Shown here: piece by piece, positions 41,009 to 49,889 of the stretch
Position numbering within the stretch: position 1 is the stretch's first letter
How the letters are laid out: each line of letters begins with the position of its first letter
Assembly: GCF_039595395.1 (NCBI RefSeq)
Contig: NZ_JBCNLP010000001.1
Location: 1,984,001-2,048,000 of the forward strand
Length of the DNA stretch: 64,000 bases
Reading direction: 5' to 3'
Origin: Novosphingobium sp.
GTDB lineage: Bacteria; Pseudomonadota; Alphaproteobacteria; Sphingomonadales; Sphingomonadaceae
Notes under the pieces: generated by a model
What the model was told of the DNA's origin: nothing
Seen by the model: the letters and a program-made list of their open reading frames with translations, nothing else
The model's database searches: none
Program-made: the position numbers and the translations under genes

Positions 41009-41100
41009 GACAGCAAGGTGACATGGCTTGATCCGCGCGGCAATTGGCCTGCGCCGCGATGGTTGAAAAGGAAGGCGGTCTCCGCCCGACCGGATGCCGG

Positions 41101-41131
41101 CAAAAAGAAAGCCCGGTCTTGCGACCGGGCT
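41101..41131 (-). terminator. Intrinsic terminator downstream of rimO
   Basis: AGCCCGGTC (41110-41118) and GACCGGGCT (41123-41131) form a 9-bp stem with loop TTGC. On the minus strand the hairpin is followed by TTCTTTTTG. It lies 165 bases after the rimO stop, in a gap (41009-41295) with nothing else recognisable. Confidence 0.7.
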
Positions 41132-41295
41132 ATGAAAGTTTTGGGAGAGGATGCCTGAAAGGCCTGCTCCTTAAGCCGGAAAACGGTTGTTGTTGCAAAT
41201 GCGAAAATGACGTAGTGCATTGCAATAAATGCAACTGAGGATTTCGTTCCAGCAATTCACCCTGCATTGAGGCACGGTTCGTCGCTGAAACGAGG

Positions 41296-42687
41296 TTAAT
41301 TTTCGACAATCACCCCAAAAAGATCATGCGCATCGGCATCTTCGACATGCACGCGCACGATGTCGCCCGGCGCCAGATCCGCCGGCACATCGCGCAGCAG
41401 CACCTGCCCGTCGATCTCCGGCGCATCGGCCTGGCTGCGGCCGGTGGCGCCGCGATCGCCCTCTTCGTCAGCCTCGCCCACCTCGTCGATGATGACGGGA
41501 ATGGTGCGGCCGATCTTGGCCTGCAACCGCGCGGCGCTGATCGCCTCGGTCTTTTCCATCAGGCGGGCGTAGCGCTCTTCCTTGACCGCCTCGGGCACGG
41601 CGCCGGGCAGATCGTTGGCGGTGGCGCCTTCGACGGGCTCGAAACGGAAACCGCCGACGCGGTCGAGCTGCGCCTCATCCAGCCAGTCGAGCAGATATTG
41701 GAAATCCTCCTCGGTCTCGCCGGGGAAGCCCACCACGAAGGACGAGCGGATCGCCAGATCGGGGCAGATTTCGCGCCACTTCTTCACGCGCTCCAGCACC
41801 TTGGCCTCGTTGGCGGGGCGCTTCATGGCGCGCAGCACATTGGGCGCGGCGTGCTGGAAGGGAATGTCGAGGTAAGGCGTGATCAGCCCCTCGGCCATCA
41901 GCGGAATGATGTCATCCACATGCGGATAGGGGTAGACGTAATGCATGCGCACCCAGGGCGGCGTGCCGTCGGCGGTGCGCAGATTGCCAAGCTCGCGCGC
42001 CAGATCGGTCATGTGCGCGCGGACCTCGCGGCCCTTCCACATGCGGCTTTCATGGCGGATATCAACGCCATAAGCCGAGGTGTCCTGGCTGATGACCAGC
42101 AGTTCCTGCGTCCCTGCCGCAACCAGCTTTTCCGCCTCGCGCAGCACGGCATCGATGCGGCGGCTCGCCAGCTTGCCGCGCAGTTGCGGGATGATGCAGA
42201 AGGAGCAAGAGTGATTGCAGCCTTCCGAGATCTTCAGATAGGAATAGTGGCGCGGCGTCAGCTTCACCTCGCCATCGCGGCTCGGGATCAGATCGACAAA
42301 GGGCCCCTGCGAGGGCGGCGCAGCGGTGTGCACCGCGTCGACCACCTGCTCATACTGATGCGCGCCGGTGACGGCCAGCACATCGGGGAAGCGGGCGCGG
42401 ATCACATCGGCCTCATTGCCCATGCAGCCTGTCACGATCACGCGACCGTTTTCGGCAATCGCCTCGCCGATGGCGGCCAGCGATTCTTCCTTGGCGGAAT
42501 CGAGGAAGCCGCAGGTGTTCACCAGCACCACATCGGCGCCGGCATAGTCGGGGCTCATGGCATAGCCATCGGCCCGCAAACGCGTGAGAATCCGCTCGGA
42601 ATCGACAAGGGCCTTGGGACAGCCAAGGCTGACCATGCCGACCTTGGGAGCATCGGGAAGAACGGTGATCGTGTTTTCGCTGGACAT
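41296..42687 (-). CDS. rimO: Ribosomal protein S12 methylthiotransferase
   Basis: The 463-residue radical-SAM enzyme begins with the MTTase N-domain (KVGMVSLGCPKALVDSERIL). The radical-SAM cluster motif CNHSCSFC (CxxxCxxC) is followed by IIPQLRGKLASR, and a C-terminal TRAM domain is present (about residues 385-460, with a charged insert EADEEGDRGATGRSQ). SLGCPK and the motif order distinguish RimO from MiaB. It methylthiolates an Asp of ribosomal protein S12. Confidence 0.95.
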   Translation of the reverse strand: MSSENTITVLPDAPKVGMVSLGCPKALVDSERILTRLRADGYAMSPDYAGADVVLVNTCGFLDSAKEESLAAIGEAIAENGRVIVTGCMGNEADVIRARFPDVLAVTGAHQYEQVVDAVHTAAPPSQGPFVDLIPSRDGEVKLTPRHYSYLKISEGCNHSCSFCIIPQLRGKLASRRIDAVLREAEKLVAAGTQELLVISQDTSAYGVDIRHESRMWKGREVRAHMTDLARELGNLRTADGTPPWVRMHYVYPYPHVDDIIPLMAEGLITPYLDIPFQHAAPNVLRAMKRPANEAKVLERVKKWREICPDLAIRSSFVVGFPGETEEDFQYLLDWLDEAQLDRVGGFRFEPVEGATANDLPGAVPEAVKEERYARLMEKTEAISAARLQAKIGRTIPVIIDEVGEADEEGDRGATGRSQADAPEIDGQVLLRDVPADLAPGDIVRVHVEDADAHDLFGVIVEN

Positions 42688-42769
42688 AACGGACGCGCCC
42701 CTACACCCAAAGCGCCCAAAACGCTACTGCTGGCGTTATATCGTGAATGCGCGCGAAAGGATTGCACCT

Positions 42770-43126
42770 ATGGGGCCCGTCAACTGGATCGCGGTGATCC
42801 TCGGAGCGGCGGTGGCCGCGGGCATCGCGTGGCCATGGTATGCCCTGTGCCGCCGCAGCGTGCCTCCGGCGTGGCGACTGCTGGCGCTGTTCATCCCCAC
42901 CTCGCTGATCGGGCACAATTTCGCGCGGATCGGTGTGGATGCGCTGGCGGTGAAGCCATGGCTTTACTGGATGATGAGCGGGGGCTTTGCCTTGTCGATC
43001 ATCATCCCCGCGCAGGTTGTGGCCGATGGGCGGCATGGGGTGGCTTGGCGGGAAACGCTGGTGGATGCCGGGTATTGGATGGTTGCGTTTCTGGGGATGG
43101 GGACGGTGTTCTGGGTTTTGAGGTAA
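42770..43126 (+). CDS. Small hypothetical membrane protein
   Basis: The 118-residue protein has about four hydrophobic helices (NWIAVILGAAVAAGIAWPW; LLALFIPTSLIG; WLYWMMSGGFALSIIIPAQVV; AGYWMVAFLGMGTVFWVL). The ATG at 42770 has AAAGG 9 bases upstream; the open frame extends further upstream but overlaps the rimO promoter region. It is divergent from rimO and followed by copy 2 of the 232-bp repeat. Function unknown. Confidence 0.72.
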   Translation: MGPVNWIAVILGAAVAAGIAWPWYALCRRSVPPAWRLLALFIPTSLIGHNFARIGVDALAVKPWLYWMMSGGFALSIIIPAQVVADGRHGVAWRETLVDAGYWMVAFLGMGTVFWVLR

Positions 43127-43145
43127 GGGGTTGAAGGTAAGAAAG

Positions 43146-43377
43146 ATGCGAGGGGGTTACCCCCTCGCGCTCCCATAACGTCTTCCGGCGATAGGGCGGT
43201 GATCCCGCATCGGAGTGCTCCGTCTCTCCACCTGCGCGAACCAAAGCGCCGCAGGCAGTGATCCATCAAAGCGGTCTTTGGGTTTTAAAGCCTGCGGCGC
43301 AGCGATCTTGGGCCCAAGGTCGAACCCGAAGCGCGACGTAGACAGTAAAGGGAGCGCGAGGGCGATGGCCCTCGCAT
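43146..43377 (+). repeat. 232-bp structured interspersed repeat, copy 2
   Basis: This has the same orientation and exact length as copy 1 (38171-38402). End inverted repeat and internal arms (43246-43256 with 43290-43300) are conserved. The 5' hairpin is GCGAGGGGG-TTA-CCCCCTCGC. Compared with copy 1, T10 and A16 become G10 and C16, a compensatory change that preserves pairing. It lies between the small membrane protein gene and the 3' end of the nlpD-like gene. Confidence 0.85.
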
Positions 43378-43380
43378 TCC

Positions 43381-44385
43381 TCACTTTTTCTTCACGACCT
43401 TCTTAACAGCGAGCTTCTCCGCATTAACTACAACCGGAGCCGCAGGCAGCAAGCCCGCCGGATCGACGGGATGATTATCCTGCCGGATCTCGAAATGCAG
43501 CTCGTCGCGCGTGGCCTTGCCGGAGTGGCCGACCAGACCGATTCGTTCATGCGCCTTGACGGGATCGCCTTCCTTCACGGTGATCTTGTTGAGGAAGCCA
43601 TAGGCCGACTGCCAGCCATTCCCGTGGTCGATCACCACCAGACGCCCGAAGCTGTCGGGCTCTTCCTTGGCGAAGAGCACGGTGCCCGATGCGACGGCAC
43701 GCGCGGCGCTGCCTTCCGGCGCCACGATATCGAGCCCGTCGTGGAAGTTGGCCTTGCCGCGCGGGGTGTAGCCACGGCGTACGTTGCCGGCCAGCGGCCA
43801 TGAGAAATGCGGCGCGCTTTTGGCCGAGCCGCCGTCGCCATGATCCGCCTTGGCCTCGCGCGGGGCGGGGGTGTCAGCGGGATCACTGTCGGCGGCCGGC
43901 TTGTCCTTTTTGGCGGGCTTGTCCTCTGACGGTGCGGCGGCGGCCTGCTTGCCCGACGACAGCATCGTCGGGATCAGCAGCGACTGCCCCACATCCAGCT
44001 TGGTGCCATCCTTCAGGCCGTTAGCGACCAGGATCGAGGACAGTGGCACACCATAGTGATAGGCGATGTCGAAGCCGGTCTCGCCTTCCTTCACCGTGTG
44101 GCGGCGGGTGCGGGGCAGCATCAGGCGTTGCCCGGCATGGACGTCATAGGGCGGCTTGATCGAGTTGGCCTCGATGATCAGGATGCGCGGCACCTTGGCG
44201 CGGTGAGCGATGCCCCCCAGCGTCTCGCCGGGCTTGACCATATGGACATGCTCGCGGTCGAGCGGGACGTCATTCTCGCCTTTGGCCTCGGCAGGCTTGT
44301 GCTTTTTCGCGGGCGCCTTTTCGGGCGCGGCAACAGCGGGAGCGGCGATCACCAGAGCTGCTGCCAGCAGCGGCAGCGCCTTCAC
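43381..44385 (-). CDS. nlpD: NlpD-like LysM/M23 (LytM) protein, probably non-catalytic
   Basis: The 334-residue secreted protein has a signal peptide (about residues 1-20) and two LysM repeats (HMVKPGETLGGIAHRAKVP; HTVKEGETGFDIAYHYGVP). A Lys/Ala-rich linker and an M23 domain (about residues 190-320) follow. The zinc motif is degenerate: DELHFEIR has Glu where active peptidases have the first His of HxH. The same loss occurs in E. coli NlpD, an activator of cell-wall amidases. It overlaps surE as ATGA, and surE-nlpD adjacency is widespread, supporting the name. The C-terminus is Lys/Val-rich. Confidence 0.85.
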   Translation of the reverse strand: MKALPLLAAALVIAAPAVAAPEKAPAKKHKPAEAKGENDVPLDREHVHMVKPGETLGGIAHRAKVPRILIIEANSIKPPYDVHAGQRLMLPRTRRHTVKEGETGFDIAYHYGVPLSSILVANGLKDGTKLDVGQSLLIPTMLSSGKQAAAAPSEDKPAKKDKPAADSDPADTPAPREAKADHGDGGSAKSAPHFSWPLAGNVRRGYTPRGKANFHDGLDIVAPEGSAARAVASGTVLFAKEEPDSFGRLVVIDHGNGWQSAYGFLNKITVKEGDPVKAHERIGLVGHSGKATRDELHFEIRQDNHPVDPAGLLPAAPVVVNAEKLAVKKVVKKK

Positions 44386-45146
44386 GCCTGAAACCTTGCG
44401 CCCAGCGCGGCCAGAGAGGCATCATGCGTCAGGTCGAGCTGCAGCGGCGTCACCGAGACGAAACCGTCGGCAATGGCCTCCAGATCGGTGTTGTGGCCGG
44501 TGGTGTGCTCGATGCCATGCAGGCCGAACCAGAAGTAGCGATAGCCGCGCGGATCGGTCCCCTCGACCACCGAGCCGCGTGCGTAATCATGGAAACCCTG
44601 CCTCACCACGCGAATGCCCCTCACCTGATCGCCCGCAATCGGAGGGAAATTTACGTTAACCAAGGTGCGTGGCGCAATCGGGGCATTCACCAATGGCTGT
44701 AAAACTTTGTATCCCCATGCTTCCGCCGCCGAGAAGGACACCGAATCACCCATGCCCTCCTTGGAATAGACCTGGCTGAGCGCAATCGAGCGGATTCCGG
44801 CCAGCGCACCTTCCATCGCGGCGGAGACGGTGCCCGAATAGGTCACATCATCACCCAGATTGGCGCCGCGGTTGACGCCTGACAGGATCAGGTCCGGCGC
44901 GGCGGGCAAAATCTTCTTCAGCGCCATGGTCACCGAATCGGTGGGCGTGCCGCTGACGGCGAAACGGCGCTCCTCATACTGGCGCATGCGCACCGGGCGG
45001 CTGAGCGTCAGCGAGTGGCCCGCGCCCGACTGTTCCTCTTCGGGGCAGCAGATCCAGATGTCGTCGGAAAGCTGGCGGGCGATGGCTTCCAGCACCTTCA
45101 GGCCGGGGGCGTGGATACCATCGTCATTGGTCAGCAGGATACGCAT
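44382..45146 (-). CDS. surE: 5'/3'-nucleotidase SurE
   Basis: The 254-residue protein has the SurE start MRILLTNDDGIHAPG (metal-binding Asp pair), EEEQSGAGHSLTL, SGTPTDSV and LSGVNRGANLGDDVTYSGTV. SurE is a metal-dependent nucleoside monophosphatase associated with stationary-phase survival. It is coupled to nlpD downstream and lies 20 bases after serS, so serS-surE-nlpD is probably one transcript. Confidence 0.97.
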   Translation of the reverse strand: MRILLTNDDGIHAPGLKVLEAIARQLSDDIWICCPEEEQSGAGHSLTLSRPVRMRQYEERRFAVSGTPTDSVTMALKKILPAAPDLILSGVNRGANLGDDVTYSGTVSAAMEGALAGIRSIALSQVYSKEGMGDSVSFSAAEAWGYKVLQPLVNAPIAPRTLVNVNFPPIAGDQVRGIRVVRQGFHDYARGSVVEGTDPRGYRYFWFGLHGIEHTTGHNTDLEAIADGFVSVTPLQLDLTHDASLAALGARFQA

Positions 45147-45166
45147 GGGGCAACTTTCTATTGAAT

Positions 45167-46438
45167 TCAGGGGCGCAGCACGTCGAGGCCGCCCATATAG
45201 GGGCGCAAGGCCTCGGGCACGGTCACGCTGCCGTCCTCGTTCTGGTAATTTTCCAGCACGGCGACCAGCGTGCGGCCCACGGCCAGACCCGAACCGTTGA
45301 GCGTGTGCAGGAAGCGCGTGCTCTTCTGGCCTTCGGGCTTGTAGCGAGCATCCATCCGGCGGGCCTGGAAATCGCCGCAGTTCGAGCAGGAGCTGATCTC
45401 GCGATACCTGCCCTGACCCGGCAGCCAGACTTCCAGATCGTAGGTACGGCGGGCCGAAAAGCCCATGTCGCCGGTGCAGAGCAGCATGCGGCGATAGGGC
45501 AGGCCCAGCGTTTCGAGAATATACTCGGCAGCGGCGGTCATCCGCTCATGCTCGGCGTCCGACTCCTCGGGCGTGGTGATCGAGACGAGTTCCACCTTGT
45601 CGAACTGATGCTGGCGGATGAGGCCGCGCGTGTCCTTGCCCGCCGCACCGGCTTCGCTGCGGAAGCAGGAGGTCAGCGCCGTGAAGCGCAGGGGCAGGGC
45701 GGCGGTCTCGACGATCTGGTCGCGCGCCAGATTGGTGAGGCTCACCTCGGCGGTGGGGATCAGCCAGCGGCCATCGGTGGTCTGGAACAGATCTTCGGAA
45801 AACTTGGGGAGCTGGGCGGTGCCGAACAGCGCCTCGTCACGCACCAGCACGGGCGGGGCGACTTCCTCATAGCCGAATTTGGTGGTGTGCGTGTCCAGCA
45901 TGAACTGGCCGAGCGCGCGGCTCAACCGCGCCACGCCGCCGCGCAGATAGGCGAAACGTGCGCCCGAAACGCTCTGGGCGCTTTCGAAATCGAGGCCCAG
46001 GGGGGCGCCAATGTCGAAATGCTCCTTCGCGCCCTCGGCAGGCTTGGGATCGCCCCAGCGCTTGACCTCGACGTTTTCGTCCTCATCCTTGCCTTCGGGC
46101 ACGCCTTCGCTCGGCAGGTTGGGCAGGCCCGCCAGCAGGGTGCTGACAGCCTCGGCCGCCTCGCGGTGCTGGGCTTCCAGAGCGGGGATCGTTTCCTTCA
46201 GCGCGGTGACGCGCTCCATCAACTGGGCGGCCAGCGCCTCATCCTTCTTCGCCTTGGCCTGACCGATGGCCTTGGAGGCCTCGTTACGTTCGGCCAGCAG
46301 CTCCTGCAGGCTGTTCTGGATCGAGCGCGACGAGGCGTCGGCGGCCAGAATGCTGTCAGCCAGAGGGGCCAGTCCGCGCAGGGCGAGGCCTGCGTCAAAG
46401 GCTTGCGGGTTTTCGCGGATGAATCGGATATCGTGCAT
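45167..46438 (-). CDS. serS: Serine--tRNA ligase
   Basis: The 423-residue class II synthetase has the N-terminal coiled-coil arm (about residues 28-105) and the class II core: motif 2 region TSCFRSEAGAAGKDTRGLIRQHQF, YREISSCSNCGDFQARRM, and motif 3 LNGSGLAVGRTLVAVLE. The ATG at 46438 gives the universal MHDIRFIREN start; the open frame extends 26 codons further but is not conserved. It charges tRNA-Ser with serine. Confidence 0.97.
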   Translation of the reverse strand: MHDIRFIRENPQAFDAGLALRGLAPLADSILAADASSRSIQNSLQELLAERNEASKAIGQAKAKKDEALAAQLMERVTALKETIPALEAQHREAAEAVSTLLAGLPNLPSEGVPEGKDEDENVEVKRWGDPKPAEGAKEHFDIGAPLGLDFESAQSVSGARFAYLRGGVARLSRALGQFMLDTHTTKFGYEEVAPPVLVRDEALFGTAQLPKFSEDLFQTTDGRWLIPTAEVSLTNLARDQIVETAALPLRFTALTSCFRSEAGAAGKDTRGLIRQHQFDKVELVSITTPEESDAEHERMTAAAEYILETLGLPYRRMLLCTGDMGFSARRTYDLEVWLPGQGRYREISSCSNCGDFQARRMDARYKPEGQKSTRFLHTLNGSGLAVGRTLVAVLENYQNEDGSVTVPEALRPYMGGLDVLRP

Positions 46439-46469
46439 GTTTGCGGGGTATTGGCCCGCCCGCACCGGG

Positions 46470-47651
46470 TCAAGCACTGGCTTGCCGCAATGCACGATGA
46501 CGGTGGCTTTCAGCATGTTCTGCGGCCGCGTAAAGCAGGGTGAGCAGCAGGATCAGCCCGCAGGCCAGCAGGCCAAGCCCGTCCCACCCGGCGCGCTCCA
46601 CCACCCAGGCGCCCAGCGGCGGGCCCAGCAGAGCACCGCCCGCGCCGCATTGCGTCAAAAGCCCCTGCGCCGAGGCGATGCGCGGATCGCCAGGCCGCTC
46701 GCTACCGCTCAGCACCGGAAGCCGGGCAAAAAGCATGCTGCGCGCCAGTCCGCTGAGCACCACCAGCGCGATGGCCAGAGCCGTGCAGGCGATCATCCCC
46801 GAGGCGCGAAGGACCAGCGGCGCCAGCACCGCCGCGCCAAGCAGCGCAAGGCAGGGCACACGCCCCGGCCTGCCGCTCAGCCGCAGCACCGGCAGCGCCA
46901 GCAGCGATCCGGGCAGCGCGGCCAGCGAGACCAGACCGGCGGCAAGCGCGGCATCGGTCAGGCTGGCGCCGTGGCGTTCGATCAGAAAGCTGGGGAGCAG
47001 CCCGCCCAATGCGCAGACAAACATCGTGTAGCAGCCGAAGCCCGCCGCCAGCAGCCATGCGCCCGGCGCTGGCCATGCCCTGGCGCGCGAGGCATTCGCC
47101 TCCGCATCGAGGCGCAGAACCGGCACCAGCGCCAGCAGGCACGGCAGGGACCACAGCGCGATGGCGATGCGCGGGCTCGACAGTCCGGCGACAAAGCCGG
47201 TCAGCATGGTGCCCAGCCCCAGCCCGACGGGCACGAAGCTGCTCCACAGGATGATCGCCTTGCCGCGTCGTGGCCCATCACCGGCGATGGCGGTGATCAG
47301 CGTGGGGGCGCCCACCACGACCAGCACATAGCCCAGCCCCTCGATGGCGCGGGTGGCGAAGAGCAGGCCCGGAGCTTGAGAACAGGCCTCGACCAGACTG
47401 GCCACCGCCAGCACAACCAATCCGGTCAGCAGCGCCCTCCGGCTGCCGATCCGCCCCAGCATCAGCCCGGCGGGAAAGCCCAGCAGCGCTCCGCCCACCT
47501 CCAGCAGCGAGATCAGCAGCCCGACCCGCATCAGATCGAGCCCGAAGATATCGCGCAGCAACGGCGCCAATGCGGAGAATTTGGCAAGCTGGGCGGCGGC
47601 GATCACGCCGGTCAGCCACAGCAGGGTGATGGTGTTCCAGGGTCTGTTCAT
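46470..47651 (-). CDS. MFS transporter
   Basis: The 393-residue protein has 12 predicted membrane helices. The loop 2-3 region (AGLMLGRIGSRRALLTGLVVL) carries the GxxxDR-type MFS signature in relaxed form (G...LGRIGSRR). The helix order is typical of drug/solute exporters or cyanate/nitrate-type MFS. The substrate is not deducible. It follows an XRE regulator gene by 58 bases and stops 31 bases before serS. Confidence 0.88.
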   Translation of the reverse strand: MNRPWNTITLLWLTGVIAAAQLAKFSALAPLLRDIFGLDLMRVGLLISLLEVGGALLGFPAGLMLGRIGSRRALLTGLVVLAVASLVEACSQAPGLLFATRAIEGLGYVLVVVGAPTLITAIAGDGPRRGKAIILWSSFVPVGLGLGTMLTGFVAGLSSPRIAIALWSLPCLLALVPVLRLDAEANASRARAWPAPGAWLLAAGFGCYTMFVCALGGLLPSFLIERHGASLTDAALAAGLVSLAALPGSLLALPVLRLSGRPGRVPCLALLGAAVLAPLVLRASGMIACTALAIALVVLSGLARSMLFARLPVLSGSERPGDPRIASAQGLLTQCGAGGALLGPPLGAWVVERAGWDGLGLLACGLILLLTLLYAAAEHAESHRHRALRQASA

Positions 47652-47709
47652 GGCGGCGTCTCTGCGCCGCCATCGCCGCCGCGCCCACGAATGAATTATG
47701 CGTGGAGCC

Positions 47710-48267
47710 TCAATCCAGCGCGGTGGTCAGGCGCCCGACCCGGCCATCGGCCAGCGGCAGGCTTTCCCACATCATGATGCCGGGCTGGATCGAGATGGTG
47801 TTGCTGCCATTGGCGCTGGTGCGGAAGCGTTTCGTGCCGAAGGGCCGCTCGAACCAGCCCTGCGTGGCAAGGCCTTCCTGCGCCTCAACGATCTCGGGCG
47901 TGGCAAAGCGCCAGAGCGAGCGGTCCATATAGGCCCCGACATCCCCGCCCCACGATGCCGCCCGCGCCGGAGACACCGCCAGCAGCCGATGCGTCACATC
48001 GCAGACCAGATGAACCCGCGCGGTCGAGGTGGCGATCAGGCGCTTCAGGGCGGCATCGCCGACCGCATCGGCGCGCGCCGCCATCAGGTCGAGCAGGCGG
48101 TCATGCTGTGCCGGGTCGGGCTGATGCGTGCCGCTTTCCCAGCGCGAAACACTGCCCTGGCTCACCCCCAGCATCTCGGCCAGATGGGTCTGCTTGATGG
48201 CATGCAGCCGCCGGAAACGGCGCAGCGCGCGACCAAGCGACAAAGGGTCTGACAGAGCGTCATCCAT
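47710..48267 (-). CDS. XRE-family regulator with PAS-like C-terminal domain
   Basis: In this 185-residue protein, residues 9-66 form a Cro/C1-type helix-turn-helix (LGRALRRFRRLHAIKQTHLAEMLGVSQGSVSRWE). The C-terminal 100 residues resemble a small sensor domain (HLVCDVTHRLLAVSPARA, SLWRFATPEIVEAQEGL). It lies between an FAD/NAD-binding protein gene and an MFS gene on the same strand, and may control one or both. The ligand is unknown. Confidence 0.8.
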   Translation of the reverse strand: MDDALSDPLSLGRALRRFRRLHAIKQTHLAEMLGVSQGSVSRWESGTHQPDPAQHDRLLDLMAARADAVGDAALKRLIATSTARVHLVCDVTHRLLAVSPARAASWGGDVGAYMDRSLWRFATPEIVEAQEGLATQGWFERPFGTKRFRTSANGSNTISIQPGIMMWESLPLADGRVGRLTTALD

Positions 48268-48298
48268 GGCCCGTTTCTATCCCCGCGCGCTTATCGCG

Positions 48299-49705
48299 TC
48301 AAAGCCCGTCGCCCTCGACCCAATGCGAGTCCGTCAGCGTGCGCGCCAGATGCCAGACCTGACGGCGGATATCGGGCACGGCGACCGTCTCCCATGCCTC
48401 GCCCCGTGTCATCGGGCCGACCGCGAAGAGGCGTGGCTGCGGTTTGCCCACGGTGTTGAGCACATGGCCCCGCCGATCGACATCGAGCCCCATGCGATGC
48501 ACATCGGGCCGCGCGCGCTTCTGCGCCAGCAGGGCGGCCAGCAGCGGAGCAGGGTTCAGCGTGATATCGCCCTCGGGCCCGGTGCAGGTGATGATGCGCG
48601 TGACGCGCAAGGTTTCCACCCGCTCGGTGCCGCGCGGCTGAAGGGTGACGTTCAGCGCATCGCCCTGCTGCTGCGCCGCCTCGATCCGCCCGGCCAGCAG
48701 GGTCAGGCGACCGTCTTCCTGCATGGCGTGAAGGCGCTGGGCCACGGGCGGGGCCATGCGGTGGCGATGCACATCCCACCACGGGCGGACGTGGCGCAGA
48801 AAACGGGCCTGTTCGCTTGTGTCGTGCAGGCGCCAGAGGCTTTGCGCATGGGGGCGGATCTCATCCACGGCCTGACGCCAGTCGACCTGCCTTGCCCGCT
48901 CGCGCAGATGGTGAAGCAGCCATGAACCATGTTTCTGCGGCGGGAAGACCGGCGTCACATTGGGGCCCGTCTCGGCATGAACCCGCGGCAGCAGCCCCCG
49001 GCGCGAGCAGGCCGTGATCCGCCCGCGCCATCCCGCCGCATCGAGCGACATGGCGACATCGACCATCGTCAGCCCCGTGCCCACCAGCAGGATATGGTCG
49101 TCTGGCCCCAGGCCCTCGATGGCGCGGGGAGACCACGGGTTGCTCACCGCAAGATGCGGGGGCAGATGGGCGAAGACCGGCAAGGGCGAGGGCTCGACAT
49201 GGCCCAGTGCCAGCACCAGCGAGGCGGCATGCACCACCTCGCCGCTGTCGAGTTGCAGCACCGCGCGGTCCTGACGCCATTCGACCGCGACCGCATCCTG
49301 TTCCTTGAGCGTGAAGCGGCCCGGCGCGCTGGCCATGGCTTTCATCAACTGCTCGCGCAGATAGCGGCCATAGGTGGGGCGGGGGACGAAACGGTTGGCC
49401 TGTTCCTCGCTCGATGTGGCGGAAGCCGGTTGGCCCTGTTCCAGCCAGCGCAGGAAATGGTCCGGGTCGTCGGCATAGGCGCTCATATTGTTGGCGCGGA
49501 CGTTGAGCAGATGCTCGGGCTGCTTTGTCTGATAGGCCAGACCCTGCGCCAGCTTCTCGCGCTGGCGCTCGACCAGCACGACATGGGCGCCTTGCGCCAG
49601 CAGGTTGATCGCCAGCAGTGTCCCTGAAAATCCGGCGCCGACGATAGCAATGGGAAGGGGGGCGGTTTCGATATCGGCCAGAGGATGGGGTGTTGTCTGA
49701 ACCAT
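48299..49705 (-). CDS. FAD/NAD(P)-binding protein (NAD_binding_9-like)
   Basis: The product has about 468 residues. It begins with the dinucleotide-binding fold IAIVGAGFSGTLLAINLL, has ERQREKLAQGLAYQTKQPEHLLNVRA, and a second nucleotide motif HILLVGTGLTMVDVAMSLDAAG. It resembles the FAD-NAD(P)-binding family often annotated as hydroxyacid or hypothetical oxidoreductases. The ATG at 49705 has AGGA 9 bases upstream; the open frame runs 38 codons further without family similarity. It is probably in an operon with the downstream XRE and MFS genes. Confidence 0.82.
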   Translation of the reverse strand: MVQTTPHPLADIETAPLPIAIVGAGFSGTLLAINLLAQGAHVVLVERQREKLAQGLAYQTKQPEHLLNVRANNMSAYADDPDHFLRWLEQGQPASATSSEEQANRFVPRPTYGRYLREQLMKAMASAPGRFTLKEQDAVAVEWRQDRAVLQLDSGEVVHAASLVLALGHVEPSPLPVFAHLPPHLAVSNPWSPRAIEGLGPDDHILLVGTGLTMVDVAMSLDAAGWRGRITACSRRGLLPRVHAETGPNVTPVFPPQKHGSWLLHHLRERARQVDWRQAVDEIRPHAQSLWRLHDTSEQARFLRHVRPWWDVHRHRMAPPVAQRLHAMQEDGRLTLLAGRIEAAQQQGDALNVTLQPRGTERVETLRVTRIITCTGPEGDITLNPAPLLAALLAQKRARPDVHRMGLDVDRRGHVLNTVGKPQPRLFAVGPMTRGEAWETVAVPDIRRQVWHLARTLTDSHWVEGDGL

Positions 49706-49889
49706 ATTATTCCATCCTGAAGACTGTTCCGGGCGCCTGCCATGACGGGCGGGGCCGGTGAGCCTTCGTGTAAACTCTACCAACCATATCGTCTTACAAG
49801 AAATTCTTTGCGGCTCCATGGCTTCGGCTCAAAGCAAACGAGCGGCTCCCATCGGGAACCGCTCGCGCATGGTTCGGGTGTGGTGAAAA

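Noticed and set aside
38093..43406. Short frames inside both 232-bp repeats (38093-38425 and 43215-43406) sharing KGSARAMALAF
   Set aside because: The shared peptide follows from near-identical DNA at the repeat ends. Differences elsewhere are not biased to third positions, and the hairpins explain the conservation better.
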